35,770 bases of DNA from Ignavibacteria bacterium (GTDB lineage: Bacteria > Bacteroidota > Ignavibacteria > Ignavibacteriales > Melioribacteraceae). The stretch spans positions 1 through 35,770 of the forward strand of contig JAAYAN010000110.1 of NCBI GenBank assembly GCA_012719345.1, given 5' to 3'. Shown here one piece after another: positions 16,808-25,031 of this stretch (positions within the stretch are counted from its first letter, which is position 1; each line of letters opens with the position of its first letter). The notes below the pieces were generated by a model. That model saw only the letters and a program-made list of their open reading frames with translations. It was not told where the DNA came from and did no database searches. The translations under genes were made by a program, and so were the position numbers.

Positions 16808-17614
16808 TCATTCAATTATAAACTCTTTTCTTCCCCATTCAATAAATTTACTTTTAATAAAATCAAGTATCCTATTGTGCTCTTCACTACCATTACCGGT
16901 AACCTTAAAAGGTTCTCCAAAGGCTATGTGCACATCTTTTGAAGGATCAATTTTCCCGAAATCCTTGATAGCTTTAATTGAAGAATTGCCCCAAGCATCA
17001 CTCATAATAGCTATTGGAATAATCGGCACATTGTTCTTTTTAGCAATTTTTTCACCCAAAGTATTGAAAGATTTGCAATCCAAATATTCACTTCTTGTTT
17101 TTTGAGGAAATACAACTATCGACCTCCCGTCCTTTAATCTTTCAGCGCCTGCTTCAATTACACGCATCAAATCTTCACGAGGGTTACTTCTTCCTACAAG
17201 AATTGGATGGCGTGCAGCCGAAACTGGACCAAACAAAGGATAGTTAACAAGTTCTTCTTTTTGAATAAATACAACTTTTTTTACAGGGTTAATAATTGCT
17301 GGAAGAACCATAGTTTCGAGCGTACTCATATGATTACCAATTAACACAGCCGGACCATCAAAACTTGTTATATTTTTCATACCTTCAATATAATGCTTAA
17401 TACCAACACTTTCCAACGCATTTAAAATCCAATATGATGATAAAGCCCAATTTTTACCGTTATATTCATTCCTCGCCACAAAACGGTTACTTTTATAAAC
17501 AATTCTTATCAACTTCGAATAATAGCTAATAGATGGGCAAATTGATTTTTTCAAAACTTTGTCAGAACTTTTATAAAAATCATTTTCTGCTAATATTGTT
17601 AATGTATTATTCAT
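16808..17614 (-). CDS. Lysophospholipid acyltransferase (PlsC-like) with variant motifs
   Basis: A 268-residue PlsC-superfamily acyltransferase. Motif I reads NHMSTLE (residues about 94-100), an HX4E instead of the usual HX4D; motif III is FPQKTRS where FPEGTRS is expected; the NVPIIPIAIMSDAWGN block is motif IV-like; and ARHPILVGRSNPREDL is recognisable as motif II. Similar NHMSTLE/FPQxTR proteins occur as a distinct subfamily in other Gram-negatives, as far as I recall, so the changes are probably natural and not decay. It should transfer an acyl group to a lysophospholipid or similar acceptor at the inner membrane; substrate is unknown. The gene lies just downstream of the tRNA cluster and its terminator. 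Confidence 0.85.
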   Translation of the reverse strand: MNNTLTILAENDFYKSSDKVLKKSICPSISYYSKLIRIVYKSNRFVARNEYNGKNWALSSYWILNALESVGIKHYIEGMKNITSFDGPAVLIGNHMSTLETMVLPAIINPVKKVVFIQKEELVNYPLFGPVSAARHPILVGRSNPREDLMRVIEAGAERLKDGRSIVVFPQKTRSEYLDCKSFNTLGEKIAKKNNVPIIPIAIMSDAWGNSSIKAIKDFGKIDPSKDVHIAFGEPFKVTGNGSEEHNRILDFIKSKFIEWGRKEFIIE

Positions 17615-17659
17615 AGAAACTCAATTTTATAAAATCAAAAATAAAAATATCGGTAATTT

Positions 17660-17692
17660 AAAACAAAAAAACCCCGAATATTTCGGGGTTTT
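17660..17692 (-). terminator. Rho-independent terminator of the tRNA operon
   Basis: An eight base-pair hairpin (ACCCCGAA/TTCGGGGT, 17671-17678 and 17682-17689, loop TAT) followed on the minus strand by an interrupted T-run (17661-17670). It begins five bases after the tRNA-Glu gene ends, so it terminates the minus-strand tRNA transcript before the acyltransferase gene. Confidence 0.88.
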
Positions 17693-17693
17693 G

Positions 17694-17767
17694 TGACCCG
17701 TACGGGACTCGAACCCGTACTCTTTGCCGTGAAAGGGCAACGTGTTAACCAGTTACACTAACGGGCC
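17694..17767 (-). tRNA. tRNA-Glu (anticodon TTC)
   Basis: 74-base cloverleaf: acceptor GGCCCGT/ACGGGTC, D-arm, anticodon stem TTGCC/GGCAA with loop CTTTCAC giving anticodon TTC, T-arm with GGTTCGAGTCC and discriminator A. The CCA end is not encoded, so it must be added by a CCA-adding enzyme. Last gene of the four-tRNA cluster, followed directly by the terminator. Confidence 0.96.
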
Positions 17768-17850
17768 AATCTTATTATTTTCAAAGCACCAAATATACTA
17801 AACATAAAGACCAAATCAAATTTAATTTTTGGTGTTACCGAAAACATCCG

Positions 17851-17925
17851 GGTGAGCGATGGGACTTGAACCCACGGCCTTCTGGGCCACAACCAGACGC
17901 TCTAACCAACTGAGCTACGCCCACC
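17851..17925 (-). tRNA. tRNA-His (anticodon GTG)
   Basis: Cloverleaf with anticodon stem TCTGG/CCAGA and loop TTGTGGC giving GTG. The acceptor GTGGGCG/CGCTCAC is preceded by a G (17925) that faces C at 17851, the extra G-1:C73 pair that marks tRNA-His. No CCA is encoded. Confidence 0.96.
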
Positions 17926-17937
17926 ATTTTATTACTG

Positions 17938-18011
17938 TACGCCAGAATGGACTCGAACCATTAACCTACAGCTTAGAAGGCTGTTGCTCTATCCAATTGA
18001 GCTACTGGCGC
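17938..18011 (-). tRNA. tRNA-Arg (anticodon TCT)
   Basis: 74-base cloverleaf: acceptor GCGCCAG/CTGGCGT (first pair G-U), anticodon stem ACAGC/GCTGT with loop CTTCTAA giving TCT, T-arm GGTTCGAGTCC, discriminator A. No CCA is encoded. It reads AGA/AGG codons, frequent in AT-rich genomes. Confidence 0.96.
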
Positions 18012-18087
18012 AACAATTTTTGGTTTTCAATATTATAAGAACATCAGGGATTCAAATATTTTAATGATTGAATCCTCGTAATCTTTG

Positions 18088-18162
18088 TCGGGGCGGCAGG
18101 AGTTGAACCTGCGACCTCCTGCTCCCAAAGCAGGCGCGATAACCGGGCTACGCTACGCCCCG
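18088..18162 (-). tRNA. tRNA-Pro (anticodon TGG)
   Basis: 75-base cloverleaf: acceptor CGGGGCG/CGCCCCG, anticodon stem CCTGC/GCAGG with loop TTTGGGA giving TGG, T-arm GGTTCAACTCC, discriminator A. No CCA is encoded. First gene of the minus-strand cluster in the order Pro-Arg-His-Glu. Confidence 0.96.
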
Positions 18163-18189
18163 AAATAAATATTCAAAAAACAGATTCAA

Positions 18190-18218
18190 AATTTACTTCT
18201 TTATTTCCTCTTTGTCAA
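18190..18218 (-). promoter_or_regulatory. Candidate sigma-70-like promoter of the tRNA operon
   Basis: On the minus strand a perfect TTGACA (18218-18213) is followed after exactly 17 bases by TAAATT (18195-18190, four of six to TATAAT). This places initiation about 20 bases upstream of tRNA-Pro. The spacing and -35 box are good; the -10 box is weaker. Confidence 0.6.
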
Positions 18219-18294
18219 TTTAAATTTGAAATTTTTAATAATTAATTTTATTCATATCTTTTGAACATATTTAATAATTATTTTCTGGCATACA

Positions 18295-19515
18295 TTGTTA
18301 AGTCCGTTTATTGCTTTCAGATATATTTTTTCTCGGAAAGATTCTAATTTTCTCTCTCTTATTTCCGTTATTTCTTTTTCGGGTATTGCTCTCGGCGTAG
18401 CTGTTTTAATAATTGCTTTAACAATTCTGGACGGATTTGAAAAAGTTATTGAAGAAAAAATTGTGAGCTTTAACTCTCATATACAGATTTCCTCTTTCAG
18501 TAAAAAAAACCTCAACCCTTATCAGGATTTTATGCCGGGAATTGCAAGAATGACCGGACAGGATATTGCCAGTATTTCTCCATTTATTTACAAAGCTGCT
18601 CTTATTAAGCATAAAAAATATTCCGAAGGAATTATGCTAAAGGGAATTATACCAGAAACTGATAATTCGGACATTAATAGATATATAGTCTCCGGGAAAT
18701 ATAAATTTAAAAACAGCAATAAACCGGGAATAATTCTTGGGAAAAAACTGGCAGAGAAATTATTTGTTGAAATCGGTTCCAAAATAACCCTTTTCACTTT
18801 GCGAAATGATATGGCTCCCTCGTTTGATAATCCTCCGGCAATTAAACAATTTATTGTTACCGGAATTTACGAAAGCGGAATGGCTGAATATGATGATCTT
18901 AATGCATATTGTGAATTTGAAGAAGCTCAAAACTTTTTTGAAATAGGCAATCATATTTCCGGTTATAACATCAGACTGAAAAAACTTGATAATATTTTTG
19001 ATATTGAAGAAAAACTTCAAAACGGATTGCCTTATCCTTATTATGTGCGGTCAATTTATCAAGTTCACCAAAATATATTTACTTGGATAGACCTCCAGAA
19101 AAAGCCGATACCTATTATTTTAGGACTTATTGTTGTGGTAGCAGTATTTAATATTGTCGGGACCCTTTTAATGATTGTACTCGAACGAACAAGCGCAATT
19201 GGTATTTTGCGGGCAATGGGATCTACAAAAAAACAAATAATAAGTATTTTTATGATTCAAGGAATATCTTTATCCTTAATTGGAATTATATTAGGAAATA
19301 TTATAGCTTTTACGCTTTCTTATCTTCAGCTTGAATTTGATATTATATCGCTTCCTGCTGAAGTATATTTTATTTCCAGCGTACCTATTTCTATTAATGT
19401 ATTGAATTATTTAATTGTCTCCGGCTCTGCTTTTGTGCTCTCAATATTTATATCAATTATTCCCTGTTCTATCGCCGCCGGATTATCGCCAATTACATCA
19501 ATTAAATTTGACTGA
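18295..19515 (+). CDS. lolC: Lipoprotein-releasing ABC permease, LolC type
   Basis: A 406-residue FtsX/LolCE-family permease: a first membrane segment in NFLSLISVISFSGIALGVAV, a large periplasmic domain (about residues 45-265) and three further membrane segments near the C-terminus (about 272-400: PIIPIILGLIVVVAVFNIVG; GTLLMIVLERTSAIGILRAM; QLEFDIISLPAEVYFISSV region). ERTSAIGILRAMGSTKKQI is the coupling-helix region that contacts the ATPase. With LolE and LolD it extracts triacylated lipoproteins from the inner membrane. The start is TTG at 18295; no ATG or GTG occurs just upstream. The downstream permease begins one base after its TGA. Confidence 0.92.
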   Translation: MLSPFIAFRYIFSRKDSNFLSLISVISFSGIALGVAVLIIALTILDGFEKVIEEKIVSFNSHIQISSFSKKNLNPYQDFMPGIARMTGQDIASISPFIYKAALIKHKKYSEGIMLKGIIPETDNSDINRYIVSGKYKFKNSNKPGIILGKKLAEKLFVEIGSKITLFTLRNDMAPSFDNPPAIKQFIVTGIYESGMAEYDDLNAYCEFEEAQNFFEIGNHISGYNIRLKKLDNIFDIEEKLQNGLPYPYYVRSIYQVHQNIFTWIDLQKKPIPIILGLIVVVAVFNIVGTLLMIVLERTSAIGILRAMGSTKKQIISIFMIQGISLSLIGIILGNIIAFTLSYLQLEFDIISLPAEVYFISSVPISINVLNYLIVSGSAFVLSIFISIIPCSIAAGLSPITSIKFD

Positions 19516-19516
19516 A

Positions 19517-20746
19517 ATGACTGAACTTTTTATTGCAAACAGATACCTTCGTTCGAAACATAAAATTAATTTTATTACTATTATATCTATTCTTTCAACC
19601 ATTGGAATAACGATTGGCGTGGCTGCCTTAATTGTAGTTCTTTCAGTATTTAACGGCTTCGGAAATATTGTAACCGACATTATGATAAACTTCGATCCTC
19701 ATATCCGGATTGACTACATAGGGAATGTTTCGGAAGAAGAACACAGATATGCCGAAAGTATCCTGAAATCTCAAAAAAATATAGTTTCTTTTCATCCCTA
19801 TATTCAGTCGAAAGCAATACTGATAAACAGGAATTCGTACGAAATATTAAACCTTAAGGGAATTGAATCTAATACTGATTTTGAAAACTGGGGTGTTCAC
19901 AAAACTATAAAAACAGGGTATTTTAAACCTGACTCTACCTCGCTTATCCCTCAGATTATTCTTGGAACACCCGTTGCCTTAAGATTATCAGTAATGCCCG
20001 GAGATACTATAATTATTACTTCTTTTCCCGATATTGAAAAATCTCTTTTAAATTATTCGCTGCCTGTAACAAAAAAATTTCTGCTTTCCGGAATATTTCA
20101 GACAAATAACAAAAATTACGATTACAACTACGGGTTTACAGATTTATTATCCGCAAAACAAACTCTTTCTTTCGGAAATAGGATAACCGGTATCGAAATT
20201 AGACTTGAAGATATTGATGACTCGCATGAATTAAAAGACCTTTTAAATGACAGACTCGATCCTGCTAAGTTTTCAATTAAAACCTGGTTCGATTTGCATA
20301 AAGACCTTTATACTGTAATGCTTATAGAAAGATGGTCGGCTTATATTATTTTATGCCTTATAATTGCCGTTGCTACTTTTAATATTTTAGGGTCGCTAAC
20401 TATGTCTGTTATCGAAAAGAAAAAAGATGTAGGGATATTAAGATCGATGGGAATGCCGAGCAAATCAATTTTACGGATTTTTATGTTCGAAGGAATTTTG
20501 GTAGGAACAGTCGGAACTATTGCCGGACTAATTATAGGGCTGCTTATATGCTATCTTCAAATTGAGTACAAATTTTATCCGCTCGATCCTTCAAAATACA
20601 TTTTGGATGCAATTCCGATACAGATCAGGCTTTCGGATATTTTTGCAATAACCGGAATGAGTATGGTTCTTTCTGTAATTGCTTCTCTTTATCCAGCCGC
20701 ACGCGCAGTTAAAATCTCAATTATTGACGCTATTAAATGGGAATAA
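19517..20746 (+). CDS. lolE: Lipoprotein-releasing ABC permease, LolE type
   Basis: A 409-residue permease paralogous to the preceding one, with the same layout: FIANRYLRSKHKINFITIIS leading into a first membrane segment, a periplasmic domain to about residue 270, and three C-terminal membrane segments including SAYIILCLIIAVATFNILGS and VIEKKKDVGILRSMGMPSKS, the ATPase-contacting loop. The start is ATG at 19517, one base after the previous stop (TGA A ATG); the frame extends further upstream inside lolC but those residues are out of place for the family. Having both LolC-like and LolE-like permeases implies a heterodimeric LolCDE complex. Confidence 0.92.
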   Translation: MTELFIANRYLRSKHKINFITIISILSTIGITIGVAALIVVLSVFNGFGNIVTDIMINFDPHIRIDYIGNVSEEEHRYAESILKSQKNIVSFHPYIQSKAILINRNSYEILNLKGIESNTDFENWGVHKTIKTGYFKPDSTSLIPQIILGTPVALRLSVMPGDTIIITSFPDIEKSLLNYSLPVTKKFLLSGIFQTNNKNYDYNYGFTDLLSAKQTLSFGNRITGIEIRLEDIDDSHELKDLLNDRLDPAKFSIKTWFDLHKDLYTVMLIERWSAYIILCLIIAVATFNILGSLTMSVIEKKKDVGILRSMGMPSKSILRIFMFEGILVGTVGTIAGLIIGLLICYLQIEYKFYPLDPSKYILDAIPIQIRLSDIFAITGMSMVLSVIASLYPAARAVKISIIDAIKWE

Positions 20747-20749
20747 AAA

Positions 20750-21427
20750 ATGATTCTTCTCGCAAATAATTTAAATAAGACTTTCAACACTGCTTCAAAC
20801 GCAAGTTTGGAAGTTATAAAAGATGTTTCACTTGAACTTGAGCAAAACAATATTACTGTAATTGTTGGAGCATCCGGAGCAGGCAAAAGCACGCTGCTTC
20901 ATATTCTCAGCGGACTTGACAAACCTGACAGCGGTTCGGTTTTAATAAAAGGAACTGATATCTCCAGCCTTCCTGATGAGAAATTATCTCTTTTCAGAAA
21001 TAAGCATATCGGGTTTATTTTTCAATTTCATCATCTTTTGCCGGAATTTACGGCTTCCGAAAATATTTCGATTGCACAGATGATTTCAGGAGAAAGCTTA
21101 AAAAAAGCTCAAATCCGTTCGGAAGAACTGCTTGATATTGTAGGACTTTCGGAACGCGGAACTCACAAACCTGCGCAGCTTTCAGGCGGCGAGCAGCAAA
21201 GAGTGGCCGTTGCGCGGGCAATAGTTAACAACCCCGAAATTGTTTTTGCCGATGAACCTACGGGAAATCTCGATTCAGCAAACAGCGAAATAATTCATAA
21301 CCTGTTTATCCGGTTAAAAGAAGAACGCGGATTAACATTTTTAATAGCAACCCACAATCCCGAAATGGTAAAACTTGCGGACCGAGTTATCGAAATTAAA
21401 GACGGAATAATTCACGAAAAAAGTTAA
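20750..21427 (+). CDS. lolD: Lipoprotein-releasing ABC transporter ATP-binding protein
   Basis: A 225-residue ABC ATPase of the LolD/MacB class. Seen: Walker [10 protein letters not shown] (about residues 39-47), Q-loop [12 protein letters not shown], signature [14 protein letters not shown], Walker [15 protein letters not shown] and the switch His in IATHN. It drives lipoprotein release by the two preceding permeases; GGGAA lies just upstream of its ATG and only three bases separate it from lolE. It ends in a four-base convergent overlap with the aminopeptidase gene. Confidence 0.95.
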   Translation: MILLANNLNKTFNTASNASLEVIKDVSLELEQNNITVIVGASGAGKSTLLHILSGLDKPDSGSVLIKGTDISSLPDEKLSLFRNKHIGFIFQFHHLLPEFTASENISIAQMISGESLKKAQIRSEELLDIVGLSERGTHKPAQLSGGEQQRVAVARAIVNNPEIVFADEPTGNLDSANSEIIHNLFIRLKEERGLTFLIATHNPEMVKLADRVIEIKDGIIHEKS

Positions 21428-22911
21428 TCCTGCATCATTTCGATATATCTGTACAACAATCTTACGCCAAAGCCCGTATGATATTTTTCGGAATAGCTGT
21501 TCAGTTTATTTTTTCCTGCCGGAGCCAAATCTATATGCACCCATTTTTCAGGTTTCGTTACAAAGTTTTCCAGAAATTTTGCTGCGGTAATTGCACCTCC
21601 CCATCTAGGACCTAAATTTGAGATGTCAGCCACATCACTTTTTATCAGCTCAGCATATTCATCCCACATCGGAAAAGACCATACACGTTCAAAAGTCTCG
21701 TTTCCTGCTTTTATAAGTCCGCCCGAAATCTGATCGTTTTGCGTGAATATTCCTGCCGCATATTCTCCTAAAGCTACAACACAAGCCCCTGTCAATGTTG
21801 CAAGATCAATAATTTCATCAGGATTTTGCTTGGAGGCATAATACAAAGCATCTGCTAATATTATCCTTCCTTCGGCATCAGTATCAAGCACTTCAATAGT
21901 TTTACCGGAATATGTTTTAATTATGTCACCCGGCTTATACGAGCTGCCAGAAAGCATATTTTCCACAGCAGGAATAACACCTATCAAATCAGCATCAAGC
22001 TTGTTTTTTGCGGCAGCGTAAATTGCGCCTATTACAGCAGCTGCACCGGACATATCAATCTTCATATCCAGCATTGATGAAGTAGGCTTAATTGACAGTC
22101 CGCCGGAATCGTAAGTTACTCCCTTGCCTACTAATGCAATTTTGGGACAATTCTTTTTTGTAGATTTGTATTTCAATATAATTAATCGCGGATCGTTTGA
22201 ACTTGCTCCGCCAACAGCAAGAATCGCATTCATTTTATTTTTTCGAAGTTCTTTTTTATCCCATACCTCAACTGTAACACTTGTATTTTTAAACAATTTC
22301 ATTGTTTTTTCTGCCAATATCTCGGGGGTAAGCGATATTGCCGGTTCGTTGATAATATCTCGGGAAAAATAAACGGCTTCTAAAACGTTACGGCTTGTTT
22401 TTATTGCTTCTTCAAAATCTTTAGAAAAACCGGAATGGAAAACAACATCAAGTTTTAATGACTTTTTCTTATCGGATTTATATTTATTAAACTCGTAATT
22501 ACCAAGTCCCGCCCCTTCAATAAACGATCTTAAGTAATTATTCTTTGTATTGAATATTTTCAAAAACACTTTATCTTCAGGAATAAAAATGGATGCGGAA
22601 GACACCTTTTCTGAAGATAATTCAATTATAAATTTAGAAACGGAATTCCGGAAAAAATCAGTGTTAAGCTTTTTAACATCATATTTTACCAGTTTAATAA
22701 TTTCCGGTGAACTGTAGGTATAAGCTTTAACGCTTTCTTCATCGTGTCCAAGAAATTTATCCATAAGGATATCCGGAATTACTATATTGTGTTTTTTAAT
22801 AAATTCATCTGTTTCATTTTTTAATTTTTCTTTATTAAAGAAAGCAAGTACAGCCATCTTTTTGCTTTTTTTAAGCCCTTTTCCTTCTGATTTATAACTG
22901 ATTTCAAACAT
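21424..22911 (-). CDS. pepA: Leucyl aminopeptidase, family M17
   Basis: About 495 residues, a normal PepA: releases N-terminal residues from peptides, binuclear metal, hexameric cytoplasmic enzyme. Seen: LVGKGVTYDSGGLSIKP with the catalytic Lys and Asp, MKIDMSGAAAVIGA with the second metal Asp, EVLDTDAEGRIILADAL holding the Asp, Glu and Arg of the active site, and the WSFPMWDEYAELIKSDVADI and GAITAAKFLENFV blocks near the end. The N-terminal domain (to about residue 165) is divergent, as usual. The start is ATG at 22911, with GAGGT five bases upstream; the longer frame starting at 22950 would overlap the phosphoesterase gene by 32 bases and bypass that site. Confidence 0.93.
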   Translation of the reverse strand: MFEISYKSEGKGLKKSKKMAVLAFFNKEKLKNETDEFIKKHNIVIPDILMDKFLGHDEESVKAYTYSSPEIIKLVKYDVKKLNTDFFRNSVSKFIIELSSEKVSSASIFIPEDKVFLKIFNTKNNYLRSFIEGAGLGNYEFNKYKSDKKKSLKLDVVFHSGFSKDFEEAIKTSRNVLEAVYFSRDIINEPAISLTPEILAEKTMKLFKNTSVTVEVWDKKELRKNKMNAILAVGGASSNDPRLIILKYKSTKKNCPKIALVGKGVTYDSGGLSIKPTSSMLDMKIDMSGAAAVIGAIYAAAKNKLDADLIGVIPAVENMLSGSSYKPGDIIKTYSGKTIEVLDTDAEGRIILADALYYASKQNPDEIIDLATLTGACVVALGEYAAGIFTQNDQISGGLIKAGNETFERVWSFPMWDEYAELIKSDVADISNLGPRWGGAITAAKFLENFVTKPEKWVHIDLAPAGKNKLNSYSEKYHTGFGVRLLYRYIEMMQD

Positions 22912-22918
22912 TTTTACC

Positions 22919-23902
22919 TCACTTACTTGTGTATTTTTGAGCTGATTCAAGTATTTTTAATTTATAATTATTACTATCCGGATTATAAATTCTTAATCCT
23001 GCGGCATTTATATGTCCCCCGCCTCCGAATTCTCCCGCAAGCTGACTGACATTTACTTCTCCTTTTGAGCGAAAACTAACTTTTAATCCTTCGGCAAGTT
23101 CAAAAAATAAAATCCCAATTTCAACACCCTGAACCGAAAGACAATAATTTACAAAACCATCCAATTCAGCCTCGGATGCTCCTGTTTCAGATAAATCTTT
23201 ACGGGTAATTTCCATGTAACATATTTTATTATCTGCCGAAAGATTCATTGAATTTAAAGCGCGACCCAGCAAACGATTTTTACTCAAATTGTTTTCATCA
23301 TAAATTTTATCAAGAATTAGGTGAGGTTTTACTCCCAAATCAAGTAATTCGGCAGCAATCCGGAAAGTTTTGGAACTGGTGCGGTTATACTTAAATGAAC
23401 CGGTATCTGTAACAATTGCCGAGTAAATCTGAACAGCAATGTCATAATCAGGTTCAACAATTCCGGTTTGTGTTATAAAATCGTAAATTATCTCGCCCGT
23501 CGAAGTATATTCGGAATCAATTATTTGCAAGTTCTCAAACCCTTCGGGATTTTGATGATGATCGATGCAAACTTTTTCCATTGAGGAATTTTTTAAGACA
23601 TTCTCCATTTTTACTGTGCGGCTTAGCTGGTTCATATCAACGACAATAATTACTCCCTTTTCCGAAAATAACTTATCGTGGTGCGATGGTTCGTATTGTT
23701 CTATTTTTTTTTCTTTATCAAGAAACTGCAAGAAATAAGGAGTCTCGCTATAATTTATTATTCTTATTGATTTATTTAATTTCTTCAAAATGTAATAGAC
23801 AGCCATTTCCGAGCCGATTGCATCGGCATCGGGATTAACATGCGTTGTAATTATAAAATTGTTATTTTCTTCAAGAAGTTTTTTTAACTCGCCGAATTTC
23901 AT
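22919..23902 (-). CDS. nrnA: DHH-family phosphoesterase, NrnA type (nanoRNase/pAp phosphatase)
   Basis: A 327-residue DHH/DHHA1 protein. Seen: THVNPDADAIGSEMAV (motif I), VVDMNQLSRTV (motif II), VCIDHHQNPEGF (the DHH motif), a SAIVTDTGSFKYNRTS metal site and the C-terminal DHHA1 GGGGHINAAGLRI. NrnA degrades 2-5 base oligoribonucleotides and dephosphorylates 3-prime-phosphoadenosine 5-prime-phosphate. The start ATG at 23902 has GGGGAA upstream; a longer frame to 23929 lacks support. The aminopeptidase gene begins eight bases after its stop. Confidence 0.93.
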   Translation of the reverse strand: MKFGELKKLLEENNNFIITTHVNPDADAIGSEMAVYYILKKLNKSIRIINYSETPYFLQFLDKEKKIEQYEPSHHDKLFSEKGVIIVVDMNQLSRTVKMENVLKNSSMEKVCIDHHQNPEGFENLQIIDSEYTSTGEIIYDFITQTGIVEPDYDIAVQIYSAIVTDTGSFKYNRTSSKTFRIAAELLDLGVKPHLILDKIYDENNLSKNRLLGRALNSMNLSADNKICYMEITRKDLSETGASEAELDGFVNYCLSVQGVEIGILFFELAEGLKVSFRSKGEVNVSQLAGEFGGGGHINAAGLRIYNPDSNNYKLKILESAQKYTSK

Positions 23903-23967
23903 AATAATTCCCCTAATAGAATAAAACAAATTTAACGTTTATTCTAAATAAATTAAAATTTATTATG

Positions 23968-23997
23968 AAAAAAAAAGGCAGCCGTTTAAAGGCTGCC
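23968..23997 (-). terminator. Rho-independent terminator after korB
   Basis: Seven base-pair GGCAGCC/GGCTGCC hairpin (23991-23997 with 23977-23983, seven-base loop) followed on the minus strand by nine T (23976-23968). It lies just downstream of the korB stop and ends the korA-korB transcript before the phosphoesterase gene. Confidence 0.9.
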
Positions 23998-24005
23998 AGC
24001 ATAAT

Positions 24006-25031
24006 TTATTCAACTGTCCAGGTAGTTGTATTATGGAACAATTCTTTAAGTGTTCCTTTACCATTTACTTCAGTTATATAATTAATCTGATTTTGGATTT
24101 CTTCGTCGCAGGTAGGACGCAAAACATTTCTGAACACACCTATTGGCGTAGGGTAATCAGGATTTTCCGAAAGATATGTAAGCAAATAAGAAAGAAATGG
24201 ATTGTCATCAGTTTCACTATGAACAAGAATATCATTGATGGAATAATTTCCTTCATCAATATTAACAACCTGAGGTTTTGTACCGTTTAAAATAATTCCT
24301 TTATTTCTCTGGCTTCCAAAAATCATCGGTTTCCCATGTTCTAAAACTAAAACTGCATCGTCTTTTGTATCTTTGCTTGAAAGATGATCGTAAGCTCCAT
24401 CGTTAAAAATATTACAATTTTGAAATATTTCAACAAATGAAGTCCCTTTATGATCAGCAGCTTTTTTTATCATTTCCTGCATATGCTTTGGATTTCTGTC
24501 TATTGAACGGGCAATAAAAGTGGCACCCGCTCCTAAAGCTAATGATAAAGGATTAAAAGGATAATCAACGCTTCCATAAGGAGAACTTTTTGTAATTTTT
24601 CCTTTTTCAGAAGTTGGCGAATATTGTCCTTTTGTTAATCCGTAAATCCTGTTATTAAACAAAAGTATTTTTAAATCAATATTTTTTCTGCAAGTATGAA
24701 TAAAATGATTCCCGCCGATACTTAGTAAATCTCCGTCTCCTGCTGCCACCCACACCGAAAGATCGGGGCGGGCAATTTTTAATCCTCCGGCTATTGCAGG
24801 CGCTCTTCCATGTATGCCATGCATACCAAAAGTATCCATATAATAAGTAAACCTGCTTGAACATCCTATCCCTGAAATAATGACAATTTTTTCCTTTGGA
24901 ACACCGATATCAGGAAAAGTACGCTGGACTTGAGCTAGTATTGAATAATCACCGCAGCCGGGGCACCATCTCACATCCTGATCCGAAGCAAAATCTTTTG
25001 CTGTATATTTTATTTCTGTATTTGTAGTCAT
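24006..25031 (-). CDS. korB: 2-oxoglutarate:ferredoxin oxidoreductase, beta subunit
   Basis: A 341-residue thiamine diphosphate subunit, full length for KorB/OorB. Seen: RWCPGCGDYSILAQVQRTF, IISGIGCSSRFTYYMDTFGM, the LSVWVAAGDGDLLSIGGNHF pyrophosphate/Mg site with NNRIYGLTKGQYSPTSE, and a later FQNCNIFNDGAY. The two Cys of CPGC with those of GIGCS and QNCN match the [4Fe-4S] ligands of the family. Together with KorA it makes succinyl-CoA and CO2 from 2-oxoglutarate and can run in reverse, with ferredoxin as the electron partner. The ATG overlaps the korA stop by four bases (ATGA). Confidence 0.94.
   Translation of the reverse strand: MTTNTEIKYTAKDFASDQDVRWCPGCGDYSILAQVQRTFPDIGVPKEKIVIISGIGCSSRFTYYMDTFGMHGIHGRAPAIAGGLKIARPDLSVWVAAGDGDLLSIGGNHFIHTCRKNIDLKILLFNNRIYGLTKGQYSPTSEKGKITKSSPYGSVDYPFNPLSLALGAGATFIARSIDRNPKHMQEMIKKAADHKGTSFVEIFQNCNIFNDGAYDHLSSKDTKDDAVLVLEHGKPMIFGSQRNKGIILNGTKPQVVNIDEGNYSINDILVHSETDDNPFLSYLLTYLSENPDYPTPIGVFRNVLRPTCDEEIQNQINYITEVNGKGTLKELFHNTTTWTVE

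Noticed and set aside
19415-19516. Upstream extension of the second Lol permease inside lolC
   Set aside because: The extra residues do not resemble LolE; ATG 19517 one base after the lolC stop begins with the family pattern.
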